From Dysidea avara (Eukaryota > Porifera > Demospongiae > Dictyoceratida > Dysideidae): a DNA stretch of 64,000 bases. A model generated the notes under the pieces. It had not been told where the DNA came from. It searched no databases and was given only the letters and a program-made list of their open reading frames with translations. Made by a program: the position numbers and the translations under genes. Below are positions 33,501 through 43,256 of the stretch, piece by piece; position 1 is the first letter of the stretch, and each line of letters begins with the position of its first letter. The DNA lies in assembly GCF_963678975.1 (NCBI RefSeq), contig NC_089274.1:25333053-25397052 (forward strand). The letters run 5' to 3'.

Positions 33501-36500
33501 CTCTAATAAAGCAGTCACAATGTTCATGAGGCAGTGTAGCTTACCTATGAAGCTACAAATAGGATTTTATTTTACATAAGGCCACACCAAGTCAAACCTT
33601 AGTTTCTGGTCACCCGCCCGCATGGTAAACCTGGAACCCTAGTTTATGAGGACTATTATTAATATTGCAGGTGCTTAAGTGCATGTGACCCAGCAAGACA
33701 CTTATTTTTTACTGCAAAAGATCGAGATACTCTAATAGAGCAGTCACACTACTCTTAACTCTAATATTAGGTATATATGCCACACTAATAAAATGTTTCT
33801 AACTATAGCTAGTTTTGTCCTTGATTATATAGCTGTTCAGATTATAACTGTTACTAATGTTTCTGTAACCTCAGTAGCATTAACTACTAGTCCGGCATGC
33901 AGATGGGCCATAGCTTTAACTTTATAAGTCAAATGTAGTCCTCTAATGATTAGTCTAGTAACTTCAAATTCTTTATCACTGAACACTGCAGGGGTATGGA
34001 AAGCCGGCAACATTCGGTGAGCTTAAACTTAAACTTTTCCATAACTAGAATTAGATTGGCAAGTAGAAACCCTTATAGTTTAAACATTCCCAGATGATCA
34101 CTAAAAACACTAGTCTGGAGCATTCAATGACTCAAAACTTTGACAGTTACTTTTCTCAAAGTTTGCTGAATAGAAGGCTGGAAACACATAGCTAGTGGGC
34201 TAAGACTTCACATTTGAATGAAGAATTTCTGATGTGAAAATAGAAGTTAAATTTCATTTTGGATCATGATCATTTGAACAACTTAGCTATAAGTCATAGT
34301 AATACTTTCCTGACATAGCTAATGAGACATTTATTTCACTTGGAAAGCATAAGTAGCTACATGAGCAAAACATTTCCTATAGTATATTCTAAATAAATAA
34401 ATAAATATACTTAAATGCTATACATCAGTGTATAGCTAGCCATGATCCATCAACAACTTTCCTAGTGCATTGTTTGCCGAAGCACAACTACTTATGTTGT
34501 TGGTTAAGTTTGACTAAAAACAAAATCAACATGAATTTGCTAAATTGAGCAAATAATAGTACCGTACAGTATATTGTCACAGTAGAGTCTATAGTCCTGA
34601 AGTCCTGATCATCCGCCCGCCCGCATCCATTTGTAGGCTTGGGAGTGACCAGAAACTAAGGTATGACTTGGAGTGGCCTAACAGACGTGATATAGTTGGT
34701 AAGGATAACTAGCTATTATTGTTGTGACCTTTTTTTTTTTTTTTTTTTTTGGTCTTCAACTGGTTTTCAGCAAGTTTTTTTGGTCTTCAACTGTTTTTCA
34801 GAAAGGTGCCCCCCCTCTTTCGAAACTCTGGATCCGCCCCTGAAATGCGTTTAGAAACGCAAGCAGTTAAACCTAGCTGCTAAACAACAAACACACTAAT
34901 ACTAAACAAGATGTCTTACGCGTGTATCTTGTCGACGACATACGATAGATCCTGTATAAACCAAACGTCAAATCACAAACGTATTCTAAAAGTTTGGTGC
35001 GATAACACGTGTATTCACACTGCAATGATTATGGAAGCCCTACTGCTGAGCAATTGCCACGATAAAGAAGGATCAAAGGAAAATCAGTAAGCAATAGAGC
35101 ATACATTGTAGGATATTTAAAATACTAAAAGTGTCATCTCCATGAAATAGACGATATGCACACTCTATTACTCGAACGAAAAATGATCAATTAAGCGTAG
35201 ACGGCGCAAAACTCGACGGTACCTTAAAAGCGGAAGTCCCATACAAAAGTATGGGAAGCAAATGCGGCTCGAGCAATAACTCACCACTCGAGCTAAGGAC
35301 AGGCCATCTCGCTTGCCATACACTTCTTTCCGTGCCAAAGAAGTGTATGGCAAGCAAGACGGCCTGTCCTTAGCTCGAGTGGTGAGTTATTGCTCGAGCC
35401 GCATTTGCTTCCCATACTTTTGTATGGGACTTCCGCTTTTAAGGTACCGTCGAGTTTTGCGCCGTCTACGCTTAATTGATCATTTTTCGTTCGAGTAATA
35501 GAGTGTGCATATCGTCTATTAGAAGCATTTCCACCAAAGAAGTAGCGGCGCTAAGGCTGTAGCTGTAGCCAATTTTCCGCTACGCTTGACTGAACGCATC
35601 AGGCAGTGAGGCAGTTAATAGGTAGTAGAAAATTCGTGAAAATAATATTTTTTTTAAATTTCGTAGCAGGTAGGTGGGGGATAACATTGATAGGTGCATT
35701 AGGCAGTAGAAAATTCGCGAAAATATATTTTTTTTAATTTCGTAGCACCTAATCGAAAATGTTTCTGGTCGTTCTGAAGACATGTTTGGGCTTGGTTATA
35801 CCTGACCAATACTGTCAAGTGGCCGTGAAGGGTTTGAAAAGATGATTTTGGTTTGATTTATCTTCGTAGACCACGCCCACATCTTTGTTGTCCCTACCAT
35901 ACAGTACTATCGTACTTTATGATATAGCTCTATACAGTATAATTGTCTGAAAAAGTAAAAAATTGTAATTTATGCAATATATTTATTCAGATGCCTATCC
36001 ACCACCCCAGTATCCACAGCAACCTTACCCTGTTCAACAGTATCAAGATCCAAATGCTGGACTACAAGCACCACAACCGTATCCAAGCCAAGATGTGAAT
36101 CTGCTGCCTTATCCCACACTGCCACCACCCCCAGCATATGATATCCAGAAGGGTGTACAACCTTTGGCAGAGCCACAAGCTATACATGTGCGTATATATG
36201 TAGTCATGTATATGTAACTAAACTTTGATTGAATTTTATTAACTTGGTATATAGACCAACATTTATGGCCATTACCGAGTAATCATTCACCCCATAAATT
36301 TGTTGCTCACACATATTAAAATTAAGCTTACTCATATCAAATTTTTTTCCACACTATACTTTTCATCATAAAGTCAAACCATGTAGCATTTAGCTATACT
36401 GACATTATTTTTTTCTTATTTAAGACTAGCAGTTTTAAGTAGGGAGTCTAACTGTCATTACAATTATGTGTCTATTAATCATAATGTTATATAGAAATTT

Positions 36501-38966
36501 TGCCATGTAAGTTTTTCTTATGGTTATATAGCAACATGTGTGTATCATACAGGTTGTTGCTGTACAACAACAACCACGTATCATCCTGCAACTGGTTACA
36601 CCAGGTGCTGTCCATAAGTGCTATGCCAGCAAACTTGTGACAACATCCTGGAAATCGTATTTTAGCGTTAAAGGATACAGGATTTATTTTGTTAAAAGTT
36701 GAGCAACTACAACTTATTACATGAAAAAATTGAGGTACTCTAATAGAACAGTCACTGCAAAATATAAAATCCTAATAGACAAATGCATACCTAACTTGGA
36801 AGGAATTTACTTGTTATAAAACACTGTACAAGTACTATACGACTTTATATAGTCATAGTTGTTAACAAGCAAGCACAAAATTGTAGAGCAATTATCAGTA
36901 TTTATTGGTTATTGCATGAATTCTTTGGCTTTGGTATCGGATCAGTTACTGCTGTTAGTCATTTGTGGAATTATTTATTCATCAAAACCATGTAGCTATT
37001 GTAGGAATGTTAGGTACCTAAAATTTCAGTGAATTTAACAGATTATTTCAGCACGCAGTTATATTACATCAATTGGTGCAAGACTGGAAGATTTTAACTT
37101 ATGATAATTTGAATGCTGTGTGCTCATTCATCCAATTTTCCTAGTTTCTTTCATGTAGAATTGTAGTTGTTTATTATTGTTGCAAACATGTATATACATA
37201 TCCCTTTAACACCATATAGATGGTCGTACAAGAGCAGCCACGTACAATTGTGGTTGCAAGTTACCCTGGTGCAAGTGCACAGGGCTTCCTTGTATTTTCT
37301 ATTATATGCGTAGTGCTAAGTGCCTTGTGCTTTTGGCCATCGCTGATATGTTCAACTCCTGCACTGATCTGTTCAGTATTGGTAAGTATGTTATGTATTC
37401 TGTGTGACCTTACTATGGTAACCATTAATCTGTTACTCTATTTGTGATCATTTTGTTGGCACTCGTGCATAGAATTTCCACTTTGAAAATGGCTATCTCA
37501 TAATTTAGTTGATTTTTTACACAGTGTATGTAGAAAACTTGTCTATAACTTGAGAAATTGTAGAAATAGTTGAATTTTTATAGTTGTATTGTATGAATGC
37601 GTGACTGTTGTCATACCGCAGACTCTGGTTATTAGGCGCATGCGCTTATAATTTTTGGAGGAATTATTTCTGAAATTTACTATGCTTGTTAAGCGCATAT
37701 GCTTATGAATTGCGGTAAGGAATTTCTGCTGGGTGGGCATTAGTTGTGCCCACTACAGTTTTCAAGTGATTTAAACACCTGTCCAGTAAATACAGTGGAA
37801 CCTCAGTTATCCGAACCCCTCGGGACCAGAGGTGGTCCACAATTCTGAAAAGTTTGTATCTCTGAAACTGTGTATAAATAACCTTAAAATAGCATGAAGA
37901 AAATTTTTGAAAATATCAGTATTTCAACTACCCTAATAGAACAGTCACTACTCTAATAGAGCAGTCATTTCCGTGGTTCGGTTAACTGAGAATCCAGATA
38001 AGTGGGGTCCAGATAACTGAGGTTCCACTGTAGTTTGCTTCAGTCGTGGAAACAGAAATCCTTAGAAGTCAGGTAGCTACAGCTATCGTTATTACAGACG
38101 GCAGTATCTGCTAGACACGGGCCTGGCGAGGCATCGAGTGTGCTGTGACATGTCTGCTTCGTTCTGACAATTTTGTGCTGCAATTGTATGTAGTACGAGG
38201 TTGCAGAGGCGATTTCAACCATATGCGCTTAACAAACAGGTGTCTAGCACAAGTAGACCATATGCACTTAACAGGCAATATGTGCTTAATAACCATGTGC
38301 GCCTAATAACTGGAGTCTACGGTATATGACAAAACAACAATTTTCACCAAGGGTGAATTGCATCATACAGTACAGTATATGTTAGGGATCATGGAGATTT
38401 GGCTTTTTCAGGCCAAAAATTTAATTTAATGCAGGCTTCAGTTAGTGTTTAGGCTGCCACGGCCATGCACCTGTTAAGGTGGGTACTTTGGCATTTGAAA
38501 CATGCCAATTTAGGGATTTCAACACATTGCTACAATGCCAAGTAGGGATTTTCCCTCATAGCTACTATCGTCTCTTGTTCAACTACTTTTTATTGGTGGA
38601 ACCCTACTTCATTATTAAATTGATAATTTTTATTTAATTTTACTTTAAAAATTGAGATTTGGGTGCATGATAATTGCTGCTGTGCCTCAATGCAGTTGTG
38701 CATGTGAGCCAAGCTGTTGTGCATGTGAGCCAAGCTGTTGTGCATGTGAGCCAAGCTGTTGTACAAGTTTTAAAATAACAAATATTTCTCCTTGTTGTGT
38801 ACTTCACAATAAATATTTATTTCAGAGTAATGCTAGTTTCAGTAGAGGAGACATTGAAAATGGCAAGAAACAAGGAAAGTGGTCACTGGGGCTCAACATT
38901 GCTGCTATTCTAACGTTCATTGTACTGGTTATCATCATAATTATTATTGAAGTGGCTTCAAATTAA
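24417..38966 (+). CDS. CD225/dispanin-like proline-rich membrane protein, gene 1 (spliced)
   Basis: Exons are 24417-24426, 24472-24552, 35991-36187, 37220-37381 and 38826-38966, giving 196 residues with stop TAA. Intron phases are 1, 1, 0, 0 and all join in frame. The N-terminal about 95 residues are rich in Pro, Gln and Tyr (PPPQYPQQPYPVQQYQ, PPPPAYD) and lack a signal peptide, as in cytosolic-N dispanins. Next come a first hydrophobic segment (GFLVFSIICVVLSALCFWP), a short loop (SLICSTPALICSVL), the CD225-type loop with RGDIENGKKQGK, and a second membrane segment (NIAAILTFIVLVIIIIIEV) at the very C-terminus. Family members act in membrane fusion control, vesicle traffic and synapse organisation; the role here is unknown. 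The 11.4-kb second intron carries the large duplicated block. An extra exon-like copy at 36553 is described separately. Confidence 0.8.
25968..26823. mobile_element. CAGGGGCGGATCCAG-family element in copy A
   Basis: It begins CAGGGGCGGATCCAG and ends CTAGATCCGCCCCTG, flanked by CTAGT on both sides (25963-25967, 26824-26828). A G-rich tract at the left end and a C-rich tract at the right end belong to the inverted ends. The dispersed CTCTAATAGAG motif is inside. It has hAT-type ends with 5-bp duplications. Confidence 0.8.
27197..27549. mobile_element. Harbinger-like MITE in copy A
   Basis: It begins GGCCACTCCAAATAAATTCT and ends AGAATTTATTTGGAGTGGCC (inverse), flanked by TTA (27194-27196, 27550-27552). 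A 3-bp TWA-type duplication is typical of PIF/Harbinger elements. Confidence 0.8.
28690..28832. repeat. imperfect hairpin in copy A
   Basis: TCAGTACAAAACCATTGG and ATGTATTCAC are answered by GTGAATAGCTACATG and CCAATGGTTTTGCACTGA. The same structure is present in copy B at about 44413-44550. Confidence 0.6.
29184..29222. repeat. CTGA/CTAA tetranucleotide tract
   Basis: Repeats of CTGACTGACTAA. The corresponding tract in copy B (44896-44915) is shorter. Confidence 0.8.
29696..30321. mobile_element. TTAA-flanked MITE (626 bp) specific to copy A
   Basis: It begins ATAATAGTTAGAC and ends GTCTAACTATTAT, flanked by TTAA (29692-29695 and 30322-30325), as for piggyBac- or Kolobok-type insertion. 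Its left part forms a strong hairpin (about 29696-29853, arms about 65 bp). Its right part is a diverged tandem pair of about 160 bp starting GCGCCTGTAACATTGGCAAC (29973 and 30164). Copy B has a different element at the same site. Confidence 0.82.
30766..31230 (+). repeat. older third partial copy of the duplicated block
   Basis: From AATGGCACAATTGAATTAGG on, this sequence follows in order, with many differences, the part of copy A from about 26983 to 27850 (without its Harbinger-like MITE). It lies directly after copy A. Confidence 0.75.
31231..31969. other. unassigned intron sequence
   Basis: One dispersed CTCTAACAGAGCAGTCA copy lies at about 31268. Nothing else is recognised. Confidence 0.4.
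31970..32211. mobile_element. CAGTGGC/GGATCCGCCCCTG-family MITE, 242 bp
   Basis: Flanked by CTAAG (31965-31969 and 32212-32216). It ends CTGGATCCGCCCCTG. Internal poly-T, poly-C and a CTCTAATAAAGCAGTCA motif match the other family members. Confidence 0.82.
32335..32617. repeat. long hairpin, arms about 140 bp
   Basis: It begins CAAGTACACGAAAAAATTTG and ends with the inverse. Matching inner words include AACTAGAGTAGGGAC/GTCCCTACTCTAGTT and CCCTACTGTGC/GCACAGTAGGG around a loop of about 20 bases. A few mismatches. Confidence 0.85.
32781..32960 (+). repeat. diverged direct duplicate of 35750-35930
   Basis: Both contain TCGATCTGAAAGCTTGTTTG-like or TCGTTCTGAAGACATGTTTG-like sequence, CCAATACTG and GTCCCTAC. 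An old duplication within intron 2 of gene 1. Confidence 0.55.
33418..34842. mobile_element. 5-bp-TSD MITE carrying a nested element
   Basis: It begins CAGTGGCGGATCCAGG and ends CTGGATCCGCCCCTG, flanked by AAATG (33413-33417 and 34843-34847). Without the nested 1.1 kb it is about 320 bp, like the copies at 47830 and 52213. Confidence 0.88.
33580..34678. mobile_element. nested Harbinger-like element, 1099 bp
   Basis: It begins GGCCACACCAAGTCAAACCT and ends with GTATGACTTGGAGTGGCC, flanked by TAA (33577-33579 and 34679-34681). The empty site ACATAACAGAC is present in the sister MITE at about 52395. There is no transposase frame. Confidence 0.88.
35147..35520. repeat. near-perfect palindrome, arms about 183 bp, 7-base loop
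   Basis: The arms are inverse copies from AATAGACGATATGC to the centre TTCTTTCCGTGCCAAAGAA with few mismatches. Both strands contain the same 61-codon open frame, a consequence of the palindrome. It lies 470 bases before exon 3 of gene 1, inside the intron. Confidence 0.92.
35607..35755 (+). repeat. tandem pair containing GTAGAAAATTCG
   Basis: Two direct copies of about 60 bases share GGCAGT, AGTAGAAAATTCG and AATTTCGTAGCA. Confidence 0.7.
35750..35930 (+). repeat. diverged direct duplicate of 32781-32960
   Basis: See 32781-32960. This copy ends about 60 bases before exon 3 of gene 1. Confidence 0.55.
35991..36187 (+). CDS. gene 1 exon 3, proline/glutamine/tyrosine-rich
   Basis: The acceptor is TTTATTCAG. 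The exon begins in phase 1 (G joined to ATGCC gives Asp-Ala) and ends before GTGCGT in phase 0. It encodes repeated PPQYPQQPYP-type sequence and a PPPPAYD motif of the PPxY class, a possible WW-domain (for example Nedd4-type ligase) ligand. Gene 3 has PPPAYD in the corresponding exon. Confidence 0.8.
36553..36620 (+). pseudogene. extra exon-like copy upstream of gene 1 membrane exon
   Basis: After a good acceptor (ATCATACAG) the frame reads VVAVQQQPRIILQLVTPGAV, clearly similar to the start of the next exon (VVQEQPRTIVVASYPGA) and to gene 2 (VVVQQPPRGPVNW). The membrane segment does not follow, and the frame runs to a stop near 36703. It is a decayed duplicate exon or a skipped or alternative cassette. 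Confidence 0.5.
37220..37381 (+). CDS. gene 1 exon with first CD225 membrane segment
   Basis: The acceptor is ACCATATAG and the donor is GTAAGT at 37382, phase 0 on both sides. It encodes 54 residues: VVQEQPRTIVVASYPGASAQ, then the hydrophobic GFLVFSIICVVLSALCFWP and ICSTPALICSVL. Trp-Pro and the Cys-rich PxxIC context resemble the CD225 core. Confidence 0.82.
37616..38322. mobile_element. mariner-like MITE in the last intron of gene 1
   Basis: It begins CCGCAGACTCTGGTTATTAG and ends with the near-inverse CTAATAACTGGAGTCTACGG, flanked by TA. It contains a Tigger-like MITE. Confidence 0.75.
37793..38030. mobile_element. nested Tigger/pogo-like MITE, 238 bp
   Basis: It begins CAGTGGAACCTCAGTTATCC and ends AGATAACTGAGGTTCCACTG, flanked by TA (37791-37792, 38031-38032). 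Two CTCTAATAGAGCAGTCA-type motifs lie inside. Confidence 0.85.
38478..38620. repeat. degenerate relative of the 50308 hairpin element
   Basis: AAGTAGGGATTTTCCCTC, ATCGTCTCTTGTTCAACTAC and AACCCTACTTCATTATTAA resemble one arm and the end of the 50308-50520 element, with substitutions. Confidence 0.5.
38697..38763 (+). repeat. 21-bp tandem repeat, three units, intronic
   Basis: TGTGCATGTGAGCCAAGCTG plus T repeated three times just upstream of the last exon of gene 1. It would read CACEPSC if translated, but the exon acceptor is downstream. Confidence 0.85.
38826..38966 (+). CDS. gene 1 last exon
   Basis: The acceptor TTATTTCAG precedes SNASFSRGDIENGKKQGKW, a 19-residue hydrophobic segment and the stop TAA at 38964-38966. 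The GD-x-x-x-(A/G)-K pattern of the CD225 intracellular loop is visible. Confidence 0.8.
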   Translation, partial: SNASFSRGDIENGKKQGKWSLGLNIAAILTFIVLVIIIIIIEVASN

Positions 38967-40534
38967 TTTTGAACTTGTTAGTGATATGTATGTTCTAGCT
39001 AGTTCATATAATAACTTCTCATCAACTGTAGCTAAATGACATTTGCTTAGAGAACATGTGCATGTAAACAAGAACTTAATGATTATTTTATGCAACTGAA
39101 TTGTTATAAATTGTGTACATTTAGTGTGAACCACAATTGCAGTGTTGTGGAATCTGACTAACACTATAATTACAGATACAAACCAAATTGATATTATGCA
39201 TTGTTTGATGAGTTGATGAAGTGGTGGACTAATTAATAGTTGTAGCCAACTAGCTATGATGGCATGGATTAAGCCTCTGGAAAAAGTGACTCAAATCTAT
39301 GAGTTACTGGTATAGACAGGATTTACGTGTATGAATAGCTTATTGAGTATTCAAAGACTGAAATATCATTACTTTCTTACAGAATGTTGTGCATGTAGTA
39401 CACACATACATAGTAGTAGAATAGCTAATGACAAACAACCATTTACTTCATGAGAGTGTTCTGTCGTGCATCATTGTGGCTAATTTAGCCATGCTGTGGT
39501 CTATATATGCATCATGTTCTCTAATGTCATGTGACAACAGTGGATGTTTGCTATGTGCTGCTGTGAATTTATTTAAATACCTATGTGAGTGTGGAATATC
39601 ACATAGATGTGACATTGTCGGGTTGCTTTGATTTGCAATACTCAGTGTACATAAAGTATTCAATGTGGGTAAAAAGACCTGAGCTGGGGCATGCTTACTC
39701 AGGCTGTGGCTACAGCTAGGCTAAGTAGAAGACATGCATGCCAGACACTTGCAATTAAATAGTTGTCATAGGTAACCACTAATATTTTTTTGGCTTGTGT
39801 AAATAATGCATATCATGTTTATGTAATATATAGACACTTGAAACAAAAAGTACAATTGAAGGGGACTTGTTAGACAACTTTGACTTTCTATATGCTCTAA
39901 CAATCTACACTAGATTAATCACTTTGTCATGAATGAAATAATTGGAATCTTAATTTCCATCATGCATGAAGCTAATAGAGAAAACCTTTTATTATTTCAT
40001 GTATTGATTATTTATAGCATTGATTCTACCACAAAGCTCAAATACATGGAAATCGTACCATTCTTTTATAAGAATGAAAGATTTGAAGTGTCAAATACAT
40101 CGGATGGTTTATTTAGGTCACGTTTTTAAAGTTGTAGACACAAAAATCCATGAACAGAAAGACAAGCAGTATGTTATGTGAGTACATTAATTTATTCTTC
40201 ACATTCTGATCAACCTTTGTGGTTTATGAAAGCATGTGGGAGGGTGTTTGAATAAGTATTCTGGTTGAATTTAGTCAAATGCTTCAGAGACTCTAGTAAA
40301 CGACAACTGTATAATAAAGAATAGAAAAATTAATGTTGTATTTCATAGTCTGTACTATAATTTGTAGTATACTAAGCCTGGCTCTTGAAAAGGATGCAAG
40401 TGCAATAGACAAATTTCATAATAAGGCTTTATAACGTATAATAGTAACTGCTACCCCTAGCAACCTGAATCTTGCATAATATGTAGGTGACAATATCTAA
40501 AGTAACTTCTCCAAATTTTAAAAGGAGAGCACAA
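38967..40534. other. 3' flank of gene 1 and spacer
   Basis: No exon or element is recognised. AATAAA-type signals are present but not diagnostic in such AT-rich DNA. Confidence 0.4.
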
Positions 40535-41676
40535 CATACCTTCTAGCTAAATAGGACCACAATTTACATTGGCAATATTCATCTCTGATATCAGCCTACC
40601 ATAACAGTTGTCACAATGCAGTTGTCTAAAAAATTCAGGGGGAAATGCAATTGCTTGAGTTAACTGTGAGCCTACATAGCTATAAAGCGATTGCACAAAT
40701 AACTACATTAGACACGTTTGGTAAAACATGTGGCAAGAATCCATTGTCATAATGCTGTACATAAAAAATTATGTACCTGATTCTACTGCAACAGTGCAAG
40801 TATAGATAGCTTAACCAGTGTTGCATTCAACCATTATGAGGTATTAATGTAATAGCCAGCTGCAGAAGGAGGAGAACGTAGCTGGTCTGGTTTGTGATAA
40901 AATTCCTTGTGGAATGCTCACAAAGCCAGATGCTTATTCACCTTTATGCATTGGTTTTTCTGATGCAGTTATATATGAAGACAGAAAGCAGTTCAGCCTC
41001 GCTTCACAACTTATGGCATCATGGGTGGACCTGTTTCAAAAATGCATGGGAAAATGTATGCTGCTATTATTATACTATTTGATTAGCAGACCTGGGGCAT
41101 AAAGCTAGTTTATGAGTACAATTACATAATATTATTATAATACATATTTATTCCTAAAACTGTCTATTGAATTGGCGTGACAATGTCTGATGGCAGTCGG
41201 TTCCATTCAGGAATGGTTCATGGAAAAAAAGAATAATATTTAAAACAATCTGTGGTTGGCTGATAATGTAGCAACTTCATGTCATTTCTTGATTTAACTC
41301 TTATAGTAGTGATTATTGATTGATATGTAAGTTTGTAGCGTAAAATCAAATGAGTGCTATTTATGTTGTATTTTAATTAGTTGTATGTATTACATGGAAG
41401 AACAGCCCTGCCAAATGTGTTGAGTTTAAATTAACAATCAAAGGAGTTGGTGATCAATGATAACTCCTAAACTTAATAGAAAATAATGCTGTTCAACAGT
41501 CTTAAGAAAAATTTCGTTTTATGGTGGTGTCTGTACAGTTGCATGATACAGTATTTTTGATGCTGAATTTCATTTTCCATTTATCAGCCCATGTAGAAAC
41601 TTTTGTAGATCTTCTTGGATTGTTATTTTCATCATGTAGCCAGAAAGCAGATCAGATATGCTGTTACTACTCTAGT

Positions 41677-42524
41677 CAGGGGCGGATCCAGAGGGGAGGG
41701 GGGCTTTGGGGGCTGAAGCCCCCCTTCATATTTAGGCTTTACTTGATCAATATGCTGAGTATTATAATGAAATTTTGTCTTAGCATAATTATATGATCAC
41801 TAATAATACAAATACTCATAAAACCACCTTATAAATATTTTTCCAAGGTATTATCAGTGGATTTATGCTAAAGTTTATGCAACAAGGACCTGGATCAGCA
41901 TTGGAGGTGTACAAGATCGAGATACTCTAATAGAGCAGTCAGCTAACTACTCTAATAGAACATTCACTGGAAACATGTAGTTGGTTCTGTTATAGAAATT
42001 TTCCAAATCTGCCTGCGCCTATACATACAATGAAGTGCATTGGTCTGTTTAAAGGGCTTCATTCATCTACTTGTGTAGTTAATATGTATGACAATACTTA
42101 ATTCAGGTACACAATTACCATTGAAAATGCTCTCAGATTCAATCTTGTATTGTTCAAATTTCAAAATTTTCCACTTTCAACATTCTTATTCTAACATGCA
42201 CCTATTCAGTGTTATGCAATTGTGAGAGGGGTGCATCATGTACTTGGTTGTCTGTACCTACCCAAACTTTTCCATTAGTAAAATGCTTCAGAGAGCCATA
42301 CCTATAATCTAAAGGCAGTCTATAAAATATCTACAGGCAGAAAATATTATGAATTGTATATGGAAATGTCTCCAAATGGCAGTATTTTAGCATCTATTTT
42401 TCAAAATTTTCCTGGGGGGCATGCCCCCAGACCCCCCTAGTTCCAGCATGCTTTGCACACCTCTACCCAAGAAATTAGTACCTTGAGTTAGCCCCCCCTT
42501 TTATAAATCCTAGATCCGCCCGTG
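41677..42524. mobile_element. CAGGGGCGGATCCAG-family element in copy B
   Basis: Same insertion as 25968-26823, with CTAGT flanks. The right tip reads CCGTG instead of CCCTG. The G tract is shorter than in copy A. Confidence 0.78.
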
Positions 42525-42891
42525 CTAGTATCAGCCCAATTTTTAAATTTAGGACTTTTTTTATGCTCAATAGACAGAGTATTGATTACTGATCTCAGGG
42601 TCAGAATTAGCTACTTTGGCATGTACAGTGCTTTAAAAAGATGGTACATTTTTCTCCCTCATACATTAAAGGAAAATGGCACAATTAAATTAGGAAGCCA
42701 TCTAGTAACCTGGACACTGTCTTGAAACTGCATGCAGTTGCTTCTAGCTGCAAGTTTGTACTGTAACTTCAGGGTTTATCAATCAGATCTCAGCGATCTT
42801 TGCCATAATGGTAAGCAAATATGTTTCACCTACTGCACACATGTCAGTACAATGGTGCATATCCATAGGCAAGTAACTTATCTCAAGATTA

Positions 42892-43256
42892 GGCCACTCC
42901 AAATAAATTCTCTGTTTCCTTCCACCGCCTGCATCTGTTTACTCCCAGATCTAAAAGTTCCATTATTCTGTATTTTTCCATTATTTTCTGGTTTTTCTTG
43001 CATACTGTACAGGCTATAGTTAGTAAAATCACTTTTGTAAGCTTGCCAGCTCACTTGTCCAGTGTGCTATCAAGTCAGTACAAATTATTCTTGCAACATA
43101 AAAGATGAAGGTATAAGCTGAAAAGTGTTATTAGGTTGTTTGGTACAGCTGTATACCTAGTTAAATTGCATAATGAAAAATGGAAATGGACTGTCCATGT
43201 ACATGCTAGGATTCCTGAGAGGAGGACGGGAAACAGAGAATTTATTTGGAGTGGCC
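42892..43256. mobile_element. Harbinger-like MITE in copy B
   Basis: Same insertion as 27197-27549, with TTA flanks (42889-42891, 43257-43259). Confidence 0.8.

Noticed and set aside
33470-33745. Regularly repeated CTCTAATAGAGCAGTCA copies as a CRISPR array
   Set aside because: Spacing is irregular, units are scattered over the window and the context is eukaryotic with introns.
35168-35498. Identical 61-codon ORFs on both strands
   Set aside because: They arise from the palindrome arms; a real protein is unlikely.
38652-38825. Upstream extension of the last exon of gene 1 with CACEPSC repeats
   Set aside because: A good acceptor at 38825 and the matching exon boundary in gene 2 show the upstream part is intron with a tandem repeat.
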